Shown here: in pieces, positions 1-6,596 of the stretch
Layout of the letters: every line of letters starts with the position of its first letter
Position numbering within the stretch: the stretch's first letter is position 1
Source: Ohtaekwangia sp036568665
GTDB taxonomy: Bacteria; Bacteroidota; Bacteroidia; Cytophagales; Cyclobacteriaceae
NCBI RefSeq assembly: GCF_036568665.1
Contig: NZ_DATCSD010000316.1
Span: 1 to 9,126 of the forward strand
Direction: 5' to 3'
DNA length: 9,126 nucleotides
Program-made: the position numbers and the translations under genes
Notes under the pieces: model-generated
Databases searched by the model: none
Told to the model about the DNA's origin: nothing
The model's input: the letters and a program-made list of their open reading frames with translations, nothing else

Positions 1-507
1 GCATCAATATGGCGCCCGGACGAGACGATCGGTTCGCTACCGAACCGGGCTATGCCCCATGCCGCTCCTATGGTGTCGGCTATAGCCAGACGCACCTCAT
101 AACCACGAGCGGAGAGTTTCTTAGAAATGTCTTCCAGATAAGCCTGATCACCTCCCCAGAGATGCGTGCAGCCGCTTGCATCGATAAGCAGGCCATCCGG
201 CATATCAACTGCCACAATCGGACTGAACCGGATGCACCATTCTGCGAGGCGCGGAAGGAGCTTTTCCAAAAGATCGGGCTTGTCATCCAGGATGGTCAAA
301 TCTTGCGTAAATACGCGGGCATCGGCCACTGCCATACCCGTATAAATTCCCTGTTGTTCGGCAGCCAGGTTTGTAGCCGTAATTAATCATCCTTCCGTGC
401 GCGGATGTTCGCAGGACAAAGGGAGCAGATTTCAGTTCAGGCTGGCGGAGGGAGAACCAGTCCGTAGCCAAATGCCGGAACCACACCGATACAAAACGCT
501 TTTCCAT
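1..507 (-). pseudogene. imuB: ImuB-like Y-family polymerase homologue, N-terminal part, frameshifted, cut by window edge
   Basis: ImuB is the catalytically dead Y-family polymerase relative that acts as a hub for the error-prone polymerase DnaE2 in damage-induced mutagenesis. The reading starts at the ATG at 507 with MEKRFVSVWFRHLATDWF, which lacks the catalytic acidic motif of active Y-family enzymes, as is usual for ImuB. After codon 41 (HGRMI) the frame is lost. Removing one base at 383/384 restores it, and translation then runs openly to base 1 through ITATNLAAEQQGIYTGMAVA and the family segment DGLLIDASGCTHLWGG. Left unrepaired, the first frame stops at 283-285 after 74 codons. The start lies one base after the imuA stop (TGAAATG), so the two are co-transcribed and probably translationally coupled. 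A dnaE2 gene would be expected beyond the left edge. The frameshift may be a real inactivating mutation or a sequencing error. Identification is firm; functional status is open. Confidence 0.85.
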
Positions 508-508
508 T

Positions 509-1243
509 TCATCCTGCTTTCTTTTGTTCCGGTATGTGGCTGCGCTGACCGGATAGAACCGGCATAAAGCGACCCTCCTTCCATTTCATGTGCCAGGTGC
601 CTGCTTTGCCGTTGCGCATGCGCAGTAATTCCACCTTCCATTTGGGCAGTCCGATGCCCGGCAAATCTTCATCGATTACATCGCTTGGCAATGAGGTGAT
701 CCGCCAGCGCGAGACGCTTGCCGTGGTGGTAACCTTTTGAATGTTATGGCGAAGAATGAGTCCGGTGACCTGGCTGTCCTCTACGGCAAGTTGGAGCCTG
801 CGGGATTCTGTGAAGGTCATGTCGCGCACCTCTCCGATCACGGCCGTGAGGGCGGAGCATTTCAGGGCTTCATCCATCGCCCACAGGACCTCCTTTTGGT
901 TTTTGAGATCCAGGAACAGGAAACGTTCGGGTACAATATCAAACGCCTTTAAAGCGGGCGGAAATAGGGTACGAGCCGCGCTTATCCAGAGCACCGTCCC
1001 CTGCACGCCCATCAGGGTGGCAAGTAAGCCTGCCAGGAATCCGGTGGTTGCCGAGGTGTCCTCAATCCGTCCAGAGAGAAACTCGTGTATGGCACCCACA
1101 GGAAACGAACCATTGGGAAAGCACTCCTTCATTGGGCCCAGATCAACATCGAGGGCAGGACTCTGGGTTGAGCAAAAATGCTGGAGCCGGAGAATATCCG
1201 ACTGAAGTCTAGCGATGATATCTGACCTGTTTTCGAGCTCCAT
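509..1243 (-). CDS. imuA: ImuA-like RecA-fold protein of the mutagenesis cassette
   Basis: ImuA belongs to the SulA/RecA-like superfamily and works with ImuB and DnaE2 in translesion synthesis after DNA damage. With the ATG at 1243 the protein has 244 residues. It opens MELENRSDIIARLQSDILRL, the usual start of Bacteroidota ImuA. The RecA-like core follows: FPVGAIHEFLSG at about 46-58, VLWISAARTLFPPALKAF at about 84-101, and SQVTGLILR at about 157-165. The typical C-terminal block is WKVELLRMRNGKAGTWHMKW (about 202-221). The Walker A glycine-lysine motif of RecA is absent, since the loop reads SGRIEDTSATTGF; this is normal for the family. The frame could extend upstream to a TTG at 1264, but the ATG fits the family better. 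The stop is one base from imuB, forming an operon. The upstream double palindrome points to repressor control, presumably as part of the damage response. Family assignment is confident; the regulator is inferred. Confidence 0.88.
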   Translation of the reverse strand: MELENRSDIIARLQSDILRLQHFCSTQSPALDVDLGPMKECFPNGSFPVGAIHEFLSGRIEDTSATTGFLAGLLATLMGVQGTVLWISAARTLFPPALKAFDIVPERFLFLDLKNQKEVLWAMDEALKCSALTAVIGEVRDMTFTESRRLQLAVEDSQVTGLILRHNIQKVTTTASVSRWRITSLPSDVIDEDLPGIGLPKWKVELLRMRNGKAGTWHMKWKEGRFMPVLSGQRSHIPEQKKAG

Positions 1244-1272
1244 AAAACCTGTGCTATGGCTCAAAGGTAAAA

Positions 1273-1311
1273 ACTAATTTTATTAGATTTTGCAAAACTA
1301 ATAACATTAGT
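1273..1311 (-). promoter_or_regulatory. Double palindromic operator in front of imuA
   Basis: Two 15-bp inverted repeats sit 24 bp apart, centre to centre. The left one is ACTAAT-TTT-ATTAGA (1273-1287, one arm position off) and the right one is ACTAAT-AAC-ATTAGT (1297-1311, perfect). Both are preceded by AA on the plus strand. The right copy overlaps a -7-like element and the left copy covers the expected transcription start, which is the geometry of a repressor operator. A LexA-like or S24-type repressor is the natural candidate for an imuAB operon, but I do not recognise this sequence as a known box. Confidence 0.6.
1293..1300 (-). promoter_or_regulatory. Candidate -7 promoter element of imuA-imuB
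   Basis: On the minus strand the octamer reads TAGTTTTG, an exact match to the Bacteroidota -7 consensus TAnnTTTG. It lies about 50 bases upstream of the imuA ATG. No clear -33 TTTG is visible at the right distance; ATGTTTAA is the nearest. Its overlap with the right-hand palindrome supports a regulated promoter. Confidence 0.45.
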
Positions 1312-1415
1312 ATTAAACATTCGATTTTAGCTGGATTTCGCGGTTTATCTGATCAATTTTCGATAGGCAATTCAAAAAAATAATCATTGATTTCAATGAG
1401 TTCTATTCTTGCCAC

Positions 1416-1442
1416 AAAGGGTTGTTTTGTCCAACCACCTTT
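1416..1442 (+). promoter_or_regulatory. Imperfect hairpin in the leader of the STAND gene
   Basis: AAAGGGTTG (1416-1424) can pair with CAAC (1432-1435) and CCTTT (1438-1442), leaving a two-base bulge (CA) and a 7-nt loop. It ends 37 bases before the STAND start codon. It could be an mRNA leader structure or an operator for the downstream gene. No T-tract follows, so it is not a good terminator. A promoter-like TATTCTTG lies just upstream at 1404-1411, but its TTG partner at 1387 is too close for confidence. Confidence 0.35.
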
Positions 1443-1479
1443 AGTATTATTCTGGTCACTTAGACTTTAGGTTACGGCA

Positions 1480-4400
1480 ATGAATATTACATTATATGGG
1501 CCTCAGGGTTATGAATATCAATACAAGGTCACCCTTCTTGTTTCCCTTCTCTTCCACAAAAAAATGCCAAAAATATACATCGAAAAAATAAACAATGAAG
1601 ATGTTGTTTTGAGCATCAAAAATGAGTCCGGGGAAATTAGAGTTCAGATACAAATCAAGCGTGAACAAGAGAATCTAGACTTGGAGAAACTCGCCGAATG
1701 GCTTGCGCATTTTGAAGATCGAGCATCAGACGCTAATCTTTTCCAGAGAATAATTGATAAAGTGGATGAGACTGTTGTGTTTATCACTCGATCTAGATGC
1801 TCTGATGATGTAGTAATGCTTAAGTCACCCTTCAATTCACTTGAAGAAAAAAAGAAGCTAAATATCACCAGAACAAGCAAGATAAAATTCACAAACGCAT
1901 TGGGCAATCTAAAGCATGGCCCAACTGACTTGAAGACAGACAGAGAGAAATTCTGTAAAAAACAAGCGACAGCGATAAAAACAGTAAAGAATCTCGCTGA
2001 GATACTAAAGCATGTTACAATCTGGGAGGAGGCTACCGATGAAAAAATAGACAGAGAAATAGAAAGCCAGTTGCTCTATTTACATCACATCCCTTCTTCG
2101 CAAATTCGCCATATATATTTTCAATTGCTAGAGGTTGTAAAGGAAGGTAGGGGCGGAAATCAAGACATATTTCCGCTAATAGCTGATATCCTTCGAAAAA
2201 ATAAAGCTGGTCGCCCTGTAACAGCCTCCTTTCCGTTCGAGAGGCCAGATGAAGAACACCTACTGGAAGGCCTTCAGTCGGAGGGCGTACTTTTGTTGAC
2301 AGGAATCTCGCTTTGTGGAAAGAGTGAAGCTGCAAAAAAATTGGCAGCACAGCTATTTGACGCTGGTTATGCGTACTCGCAGTCCAATGAACCTAGCGAT
2401 ATCAATAGATTCTTTCTTTCTAATGTCGGAGAGGAAAAGGTTGCTGTTCTTGAAGACCCATGGGGGCATGCAGAGGTTGCTCCTAGTTCTGAAAATCGTA
2501 AACGGGAAATTGAACAACTCATTTTAAACCGACAACCACATCATAAACTCATAATTACTTGTTCGATATCGATATTGATGGAGCTATTCGGAACGCGACA
2601 ATTAAAAGACTATAAAATTCAAAACATTCATTGGCGAGACTTAACAATTCGACATGGTGCACCACTGTCAGATTACTGGCGTACAACTGCTATAAGAAAT
2701 AACATAGATCCGGCGGCTATTGCTGCCATCTCTCAGGACCTACTTACATCGGATCAAGAATATCTTCTGCAAATTGGGCAACTTCGATATTTGGCAAGTT
2801 GCGAAAAGGCAGAGCTGGTAAACAAAAGCATTGAGGAGCTTCTCTATTTGGCAAGAAAATCCTCGAGGGAAATTGCCACCTCTATTGCCGACAAGGACAT
2901 ATACTACGCAGAGGTATTTGCCGTCCTAGCACTATGCTCAACGCCTATCATCGGCATCGCTAAGTTAGATTTGGCATATATACTAGGTAGCGGGCAAGAA
3001 CGACTTGGCTTCATAAATAAGCGTGAATCCCGGTTAACATTAGACCAATCCGAAATATATCCCTCCTATGGCCAGGGACTAGCTCTGACGGACAGGGCAT
3101 TTAATGTCCTTGAGTTTCTAGAGCACAGGCAACTTATAATTATACACGACAACATCATTAAGTTCTCACATCCAAATTATTACGAGGCAGGAAGATTTCT
3201 TTTCACAGGTAGAGGCACGCAGGGTTGGCAAGAAACGATTATAAAATACCTTTCGCGGGCTACCTCATGTCTTAACCCTGAGAATGCATTCTTGGCTGTT
3301 AGGCAATATTCATTTATTTCATCAGGCATTCGAGAAGATTTAAAACACCGTGTTATAGACACAGCATTTGCTAGCATTGATTCTATTTACCCAAGCGTTG
3401 AGGATAATTCAATCGCTTTTTTGGCCAACAATATCAAAGATGTTCCTGAGAGCAACCGGGAAAGTCTGGTCGCTCTGCTTCAAGAAGGTAATACCAGTGA
3501 CGAATATATAAAATGGCACGATAGCAATACCCCGTACATTTCTCACGAATATCAGTACAACGGCATTTTATACACTCCCGATGCTCAGGCTGTAGAACGG
3601 GCTTATGAGACTCTGCAACTCCAAAGGCTTCCCTCTATCGAAGATGGGTGGAACTATGTTGAAAGTTTAAAGGATGGAAGGGCTATACCACAGGGCCACT
3701 TTGAGCTGCTTTTGAGTTATAAAGAAACATTCCTTAGAAAGGATGTGATAATGCACCTTTTGCGATGCGTTGAAACTCAAGGTCAGGCGCTAATAAATCA
3801 AATTTTCAACGACGAAAATCCATCCATCGTGTTCGCCGCAATCCGCGCCTCTTTTGTCAATTGGAATAGATTTTCTGAAGATACCAAAACATTATTAAGG
3901 CAAAGGATCAAAGGTGCTATAGGAAAGGAGCAGGTAGCGATAAGATGTGCTAGAGTTATCGTGACGTTGGCCGCGCACTATGGGAATGAGGGTATATTTA
4001 CCCTTGATGAATTGACAGGTTCTGAGCAAAAGGACATATGGAATCTTTGGGCATCAGTGTATCCCATTGTTGTCAAGACATTGCCTCTGGACGGTATCTT
4101 CTACGATACCGCTAGATTTGGCGCAACAATGGAAGAAGCCATCAAACACATAGATGGTGACGTTGGCATGCAAGTATTAGAATCGTGGTTTGAATTTATC
4201 GATAAAAGAATCAGAACTGGCAAAATGTTGGACGAGTTTGAGATGGCTGTCGCTGACCTTCTAATCGCGCTTACAAGAGATAATCACCTAATAAGGAGGC
4301 CTCTTTTCTTGAAACTACTTAACTATCCAGACACAGATTTTCTCCTTTCAAGTCTAAAATGGATGATGTCAAATTGGAACCTTCTGGACGATTCCGAAAA

Positions 4401-5361
4401 GAACGACATTATATCTTTGTTGCATAGTGAACGTCTGGATAAGCGGTGGATAAAAGCACTATTGCTTACGAGAGGTACTCTTCAACCAGAAATTGTTAAC
4501 GAGATTCTTGGCGACAGTCATTTCTTTGAAAGGGATATCGATCACTTCGTAAGGGAAATGCCTGCTCAGTTGTTGATGGATTGCCTGCATTTTTATTGCG
4601 GTACCACGTACCCTTTGTATCGGCTTGCAATTCACGGCAAAAATTCCGATTTATGGATTTCTATAATGACTTATATATTGACGACCAATTATGAAATCGG
4701 ATTCGACATCTGTTTACAAGATTTTTTGCGTGATGGCGTCAATTCGTTTCCAATGAAATGGGTGAATCCGGAAAACATCTGGTCAGCGATCTGCGCCACC
4801 GGGCAAAAAAAAGATCTAATTATCGAGTCACTGATTTTTAACACAGGGAGTTGTACCTGTAGCTTGAGGGATACAAATATGTTATGGAGAGTCCTCACGG
4901 ATAGCTATCGACACAACAATCAGATTGATCTATTGGTCAAAAACATTGTTTCAAACATAGAAATGTTTCAACAAACCAACCATATCGGAGACTTCTACGA
5001 TCTGCTTACCCACAATAATCTTGTTAACCAGACTTTAGAAGCCACAACCCCTGACTATACTTTGCTAGCATTATTAGAAACCTTTCGGGGTGTCACCTAT
5101 CTGGCTGACGACGATGTTTTATCAACTTTCACGGCTCTCTTAGTGCTGTTTCAGGGTCGAGCATTGCGTTTACACTATACTTTTGAGGTAATAACTTCTG
5201 TCGCGCCTAATTTACCTGCAAAAGTAAATTCAATACTGGCTGCCCTTCCAAACCAAATTAACGACGTAGGAAAGAAGCGACTGACTGAATGCGAGGCAAA
5301 AACACAACTCGCGCTCGAAAATTGGGTAAGTTTATTCACAGAGACGCAACCAGTTAATTAG
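1480..5361 (+). CDS. STAND NTPase with N-terminal Cap4/DUF4297-like nuclease domain, candidate antiphage sensor
   Basis: This is a 1293-residue multidomain protein. Residues 1-115 resemble the Cap4/DUF4297 nuclease fold: an opening GPQGYEYQYKVTLLVSLL, an acidic pair at E40/D41, and the strand RVQIQIK, whose Q58-x-K60 would be the D/E-x-K type catalytic end. Residues about 250-400 form a P-loop NTPase, with Walker A GISLCGKS at 275-282 and Walker B VAVLEDPWG at 321-329 (E325, D326). The sensor-like strand LIITCS at 357-362 lacks the Arg often seen after T-S in relatives. LALTDRAFNVLEFLE through IKFSHPNYYEAGRFLF (535-575) looks like a winged-helix arm. The remaining ~700 residues are helix-rich and repeat-like, as in sensor domains of STAND proteins; I see no enzyme motif there. 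In the family, target binding drives oligomerisation and switches on the effector, here presumably DNA cleavage. The gene stands alone, diverges from imuA and is AT-richer than its neighbours, suggesting horizontal acquisition. The NTPase call is firm, the nuclease fold likely, and the antiphage role inferred. The closest subfamily (nSTAND3 or Avs type) is not settled. Confidence 0.82.
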   Translation: MNITLYGPQGYEYQYKVTLLVSLLFHKKMPKIYIEKINNEDVVLSIKNESGEIRVQIQIKREQENLDLEKLAEWLAHFEDRASDANLFQRIIDKVDETVVFITRSRCSDDVVMLKSPFNSLEEKKKLNITRTSKIKFTNALGNLKHGPTDLKTDREKFCKKQATAIKTVKNLAEILKHVTIWEEATDEKIDREIESQLLYLHHIPSSQIRHIYFQLLEVVKEGRGGNQDIFPLIADILRKNKAGRPVTASFPFERPDEEHLLEGLQSEGVLLLTGISLCGKSEAAKKLAAQLFDAGYAYSQSNEPSDINRFFLSNVGEEKVAVLEDPWGHAEVAPSSENRKREIEQLILNRQPHHKLIITCSISILMELFGTRQLKDYKIQNIHWRDLTIRHGAPLSDYWRTTAIRNNIDPAAIAAISQDLLTSDQEYLLQIGQLRYLASCEKAELVNKSIEELLYLARKSSREIATSIADKDIYYAEVFAVLALCSTPIIGIAKLDLAYILGSGQERLGFINKRESRLTLDQSEIYPSYGQGLALTDRAFNVLEFLEHRQLIIIHDNIIKFSHPNYYEAGRFLFTGRGTQGWQETIIKYLSRATSCLNPENAFLAVRQYSFISSGIREDLKHRVIDTAFASIDSIYPSVEDNSIAFLANNIKDVPESNRESLVALLQEGNTSDEYIKWHDSNTPYISHEYQYNGILYTPDAQAVERAYETLQLQRLPSIEDGWNYVESLKDGRAIPQGHFELLLSYKETFLRKDVIMHLLRCVETQGQALINQIFNDENPSIVFAAIRASFVNWNRFSEDTKTLLRQRIKGAIGKEQVAIRCARVIVTLAAHYGNEGIFTLDELTGSEQKDIWNLWASVYPIVVKTLPLDGIFYDTARFGATMEEAIKHIDGDVGMQVLESWFEFIDKRIRTGKMLDEFEMAVADLLIALTRDNHLIRRPLFLKLLNYPDTDFLLSSLKWMMSNWNLLDDSEKNDIISLLHSERLDKRWIKALLLTRGTLQPEIVNEILGDSHFFERDIDHFVREMPAQLLMDCLHFYCGTTYPLYRLAIHGKNSDLWISIMTYILTTNYEIGFDICLQDFLRDGVNSFPMKWVNPENIWSAICATGQKKDLIIESLIFNTGSCTCSLRDTNMLWRVLTDSYRHNNQIDLLVKNIVSNIEMFQQTNHIGDFYDLLTHNNLVNQTLEATTPDYTLLALLETFRGVTYLADDDVLSTFTALLVLFQGRALRLHYTFEVITSVAPNLPAKVNSILAALPNQINDVGKKRLTECEAKTQLALENWVSLFTETQPVN

Positions 5362-5365
5362 CGAA

Positions 5366-5401
5366 CAAAAAATAAAGGAGCTGATTTCAACAACCAGCTC
5401 C
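5366..5401 (-). terminator. Intrinsic terminator between the convergent STAND and DUF932 genes
   Basis: GGAGCTG (5377-5383) pairs perfectly with CAGCTCC (5395-5401) around an 11-nt loop. Read on the minus strand, the stem is followed by TTTATTTTTTG, a good T-tract, so it should terminate the DUF932 transcript, which ends at 5409. Read on the plus strand the tail (TGCAAATTT) is weak, but the same stem may also stop the STAND transcript, which ends at 5361. Confidence 0.75.
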
Positions 5402-5408
5402 TGCAAAT

Positions 5409-6275
5409 TTAGTAGGTCAACAGCGTTTCAAAAATCCGGGCATCCAGGTTCTTCTGTGCCTGGAATGTTTTCTTCAGTTTTCCGTGCAGTAATGCATTGA
5501 AAGCATTGTATCCGATCCATAGGGTGGGTTCGGTGTTGAGCAAAGAGCTTTCTTTCTGAATCGTTTCAAGGACGAGTCGTGCATTGAGTGAAGGCTCTGG
5601 ATTCTTTTCGCTGCATTCGAATTGAAAGAGTTTGAATTCCTCCGCCGTTGTCTTCACGAAGTCCTTGAGATCTTTGATGGGTCTTTCTGCCAGCACTTCA
5701 AACCTTCTATGAAGGCTATAAAATTCATTGGCCATGAACTTGTCGATCATCTCGCTGATTTCAGGAATGACAGCCTGAATGATGTCTCCGCGATGCTTGA
5801 CGCTGAACCCGATCTCTGATTGAGCCGTATGAAGACCATTGCTGCATATTTCGCGGAAGAATCCAAAGTGCCCAGACGTCCTGCAAGATCCATCGTAGCT
5901 ATTGGTAAACCGGAGCATTGGTCTCAGCTTATCGCTGCCGTTCTTTACTTTCACAATCCAATTATCACCGGACAAGATATAGTCTACGGCAAATGATCTG
6001 TTCTCGCGATTGATGGACCGCGTGATGTAGCCTATATTGGACTGGACAAGTTGCGCTTCTACTTCCGAAAAGAAATTCTCATTCGGCAGATGTCCGTAAG
6101 ATTTACTGACCACATTCACGACCTGATCTTCCGACACAATAGCTTTCTCAAGCCCTCTCCGTGAAGAAAGGCCCGTGAGTGATGACAAGCTCAAGACTTG
6201 CTGTTTCACAAATACGTTGTCGTTCTGAAGTTTAAATTTCAGATTGGCATTTTCGATGGCTTCATAGTTTTTCAT
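5409..6275 (-). CDS. DUF932 family protein
   Basis: The 288-residue protein carries the landmarks of the DUF932 family (phage/plasmid-related, function unknown): RFTNSYDGSCR at about 122-132, FFREICSNGL at 139-148, and the C-terminal TLWIGYNAFNALLHG at 251-265. DUF932 genes are common on plasmids, prophages and integrative elements, often near DNA-processing or anti-restriction genes, but no biochemical role is established. I chose the ATG at 6275 (MKNYEAIENANLKFKL). The frame stays open upstream to 6662, but that stretch is the structured leader and shows no family similarity. The start codon lies inside a 10-bp inverted repeat, and a 139-nt structured element precedes it. Both features recur at radC, so the two genes probably share a control mechanism. 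The gene converges on the STAND gene with a terminator between them. Confidence 0.85.
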   Translation of the reverse strand: MKNYEAIENANLKFKLQNDNVFVKQQVLSLSSLTGLSSRRGLEKAIVSEDQVVNVVSKSYGHLPNENFFSEVEAQLVQSNIGYITRSINRENRSFAVDYILSGDNWIVKVKNGSDKLRPMLRFTNSYDGSCRTSGHFGFFREICSNGLHTAQSEIGFSVKHRGDIIQAVIPEISEMIDKFMANEFYSLHRRFEVLAERPIKDLKDFVKTTAEEFKLFQFECSEKNPEPSLNARLVLETIQKESSLLNTEPTLWIGYNAFNALLHGKLKKTFQAQKNLDARIFETLLTY

Positions 6276-6314
6276 AGCATCATTCGTTTTGATTAAACAT
6301 TTTTTGATGCTATG
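6273..6314 (-). promoter_or_regulatory. Inverted repeat sequestering the DUF932 start codon
   Basis: CATAGCATCA (6273-6282) and TGATGCTATG (6305-6314) are perfect 10-bp complements with a 22-nt loop. In the mRNA, which runs along the minus strand, the AUG (6275-6273) is the last triplet of the 3' arm, so the hairpin would bury the start codon. The loop is A-rich, as Bacteroidota initiation regions often are. The radC gene has the same arrangement with a different stem sequence, which argues for selection on pairing rather than for a shared operator. Confidence 0.65.
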
Positions 6315-6319
6315 GCCAC

Positions 6320-6458
6320 CGGTCTTTTCACGGAACAACACAAGCGAAGTCCTATATCTGGCTACCGCCAAAAGGCAAAGGAATAAATGGGAAGGCAGGC
6401 CGTAGGCAGGTGCCGTTTTATGCCGGAAGCTTTTGGCTGGTAGTCCGGGAAAAGACCG
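6320..6458 (-). ncRNA. Structured leader element, copy A (upstream of DUF932)
   Basis: An outer helix pairs 6320-6334 with 6444-6458 (14 of 15 positions, one mismatch at 6330/6448). An inner helix pairs 6362-6374 with 6430-6443 (13 pairs, with T6438 bulged). On the right arm the two helices abut, while the left arm carries a 27-nt insertion (6335-6361). The core AAAAGGCAAAGGAATAAATG (from 6370) and CCGTTTTATGCCGGAAGC (from 6413) recurs in the copy at 8566-8730. The apical region holds a direct repeat AGGCAGG (6393-6399, 6404-6410) with an 11-nt period. I assign the minus strand because it leads into DUF932; the strand is not proven. I recall a described Bacteroidota cis-regulatory candidate called the radC RNA motif. 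This pair could belong to it, but I could not test that. Confidence 0.6.
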
Positions 6459-6596
6459 AACTTTGCATTCCAAAAAGTGAGCATAACCCGTTTCGTTTAT
6501 ACTTACCCGGAGTAACCTGAAGATATATATATACCTATAGATGGAAGACATTGCCCAAAGCAAGGGCACGATCTGATTTTTGCCTATCTTGACTGT
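6459..6596. other. Divergent intergenic region between DUF932 leader and ligase
   Basis: There is no coding signal here. It should hold the promoters for both the DUF932 leader (minus) and the ligase (plus). An alternating AT run lies around 6523-6533. For the ligase, TTG at 6551-6553 and GATTTTTG at 6575-6582 (one base off the -7 consensus), 21 nt apart, are a possible promoter that would give a leader of only about 8 nt. A short TGCCC/GGGCA inverted repeat lies near 6552-6568. No convincing minus-strand promoter was found. Confidence 0.3.

Noticed and set aside
9..386. Open plus-strand frame opposite imuB
   Set aside because: The minus strand encodes clear ImuB sequence across the same bases; the plus frame is its shadow.
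1244..1264. TTG start of imuA seven codons upstream
   Set aside because: The ATG at 1243 matches the usual family N-terminus, and the extension adds nothing conserved.
1308..1449. TTAGTATTA 9-mer repeated near the imuA operator and before the STAND gene
   Set aside because: AT-rich, without palindromic context at the second site; could easily be chance.
1480..5361. Assignment to AVAST type III (Avs3) specifically
   Set aside because: The nuclease-STAND order fits, but the protein appears shorter than that type and I cannot confirm the C-terminal sensor family from sequence alone.
1371..5376. CAAAAAATAA-like sequence on both sides of the STAND gene as insertion-site duplication
   Set aside because: The match is a low-complexity A-run of differing length and not convincing as attachment or target duplication.
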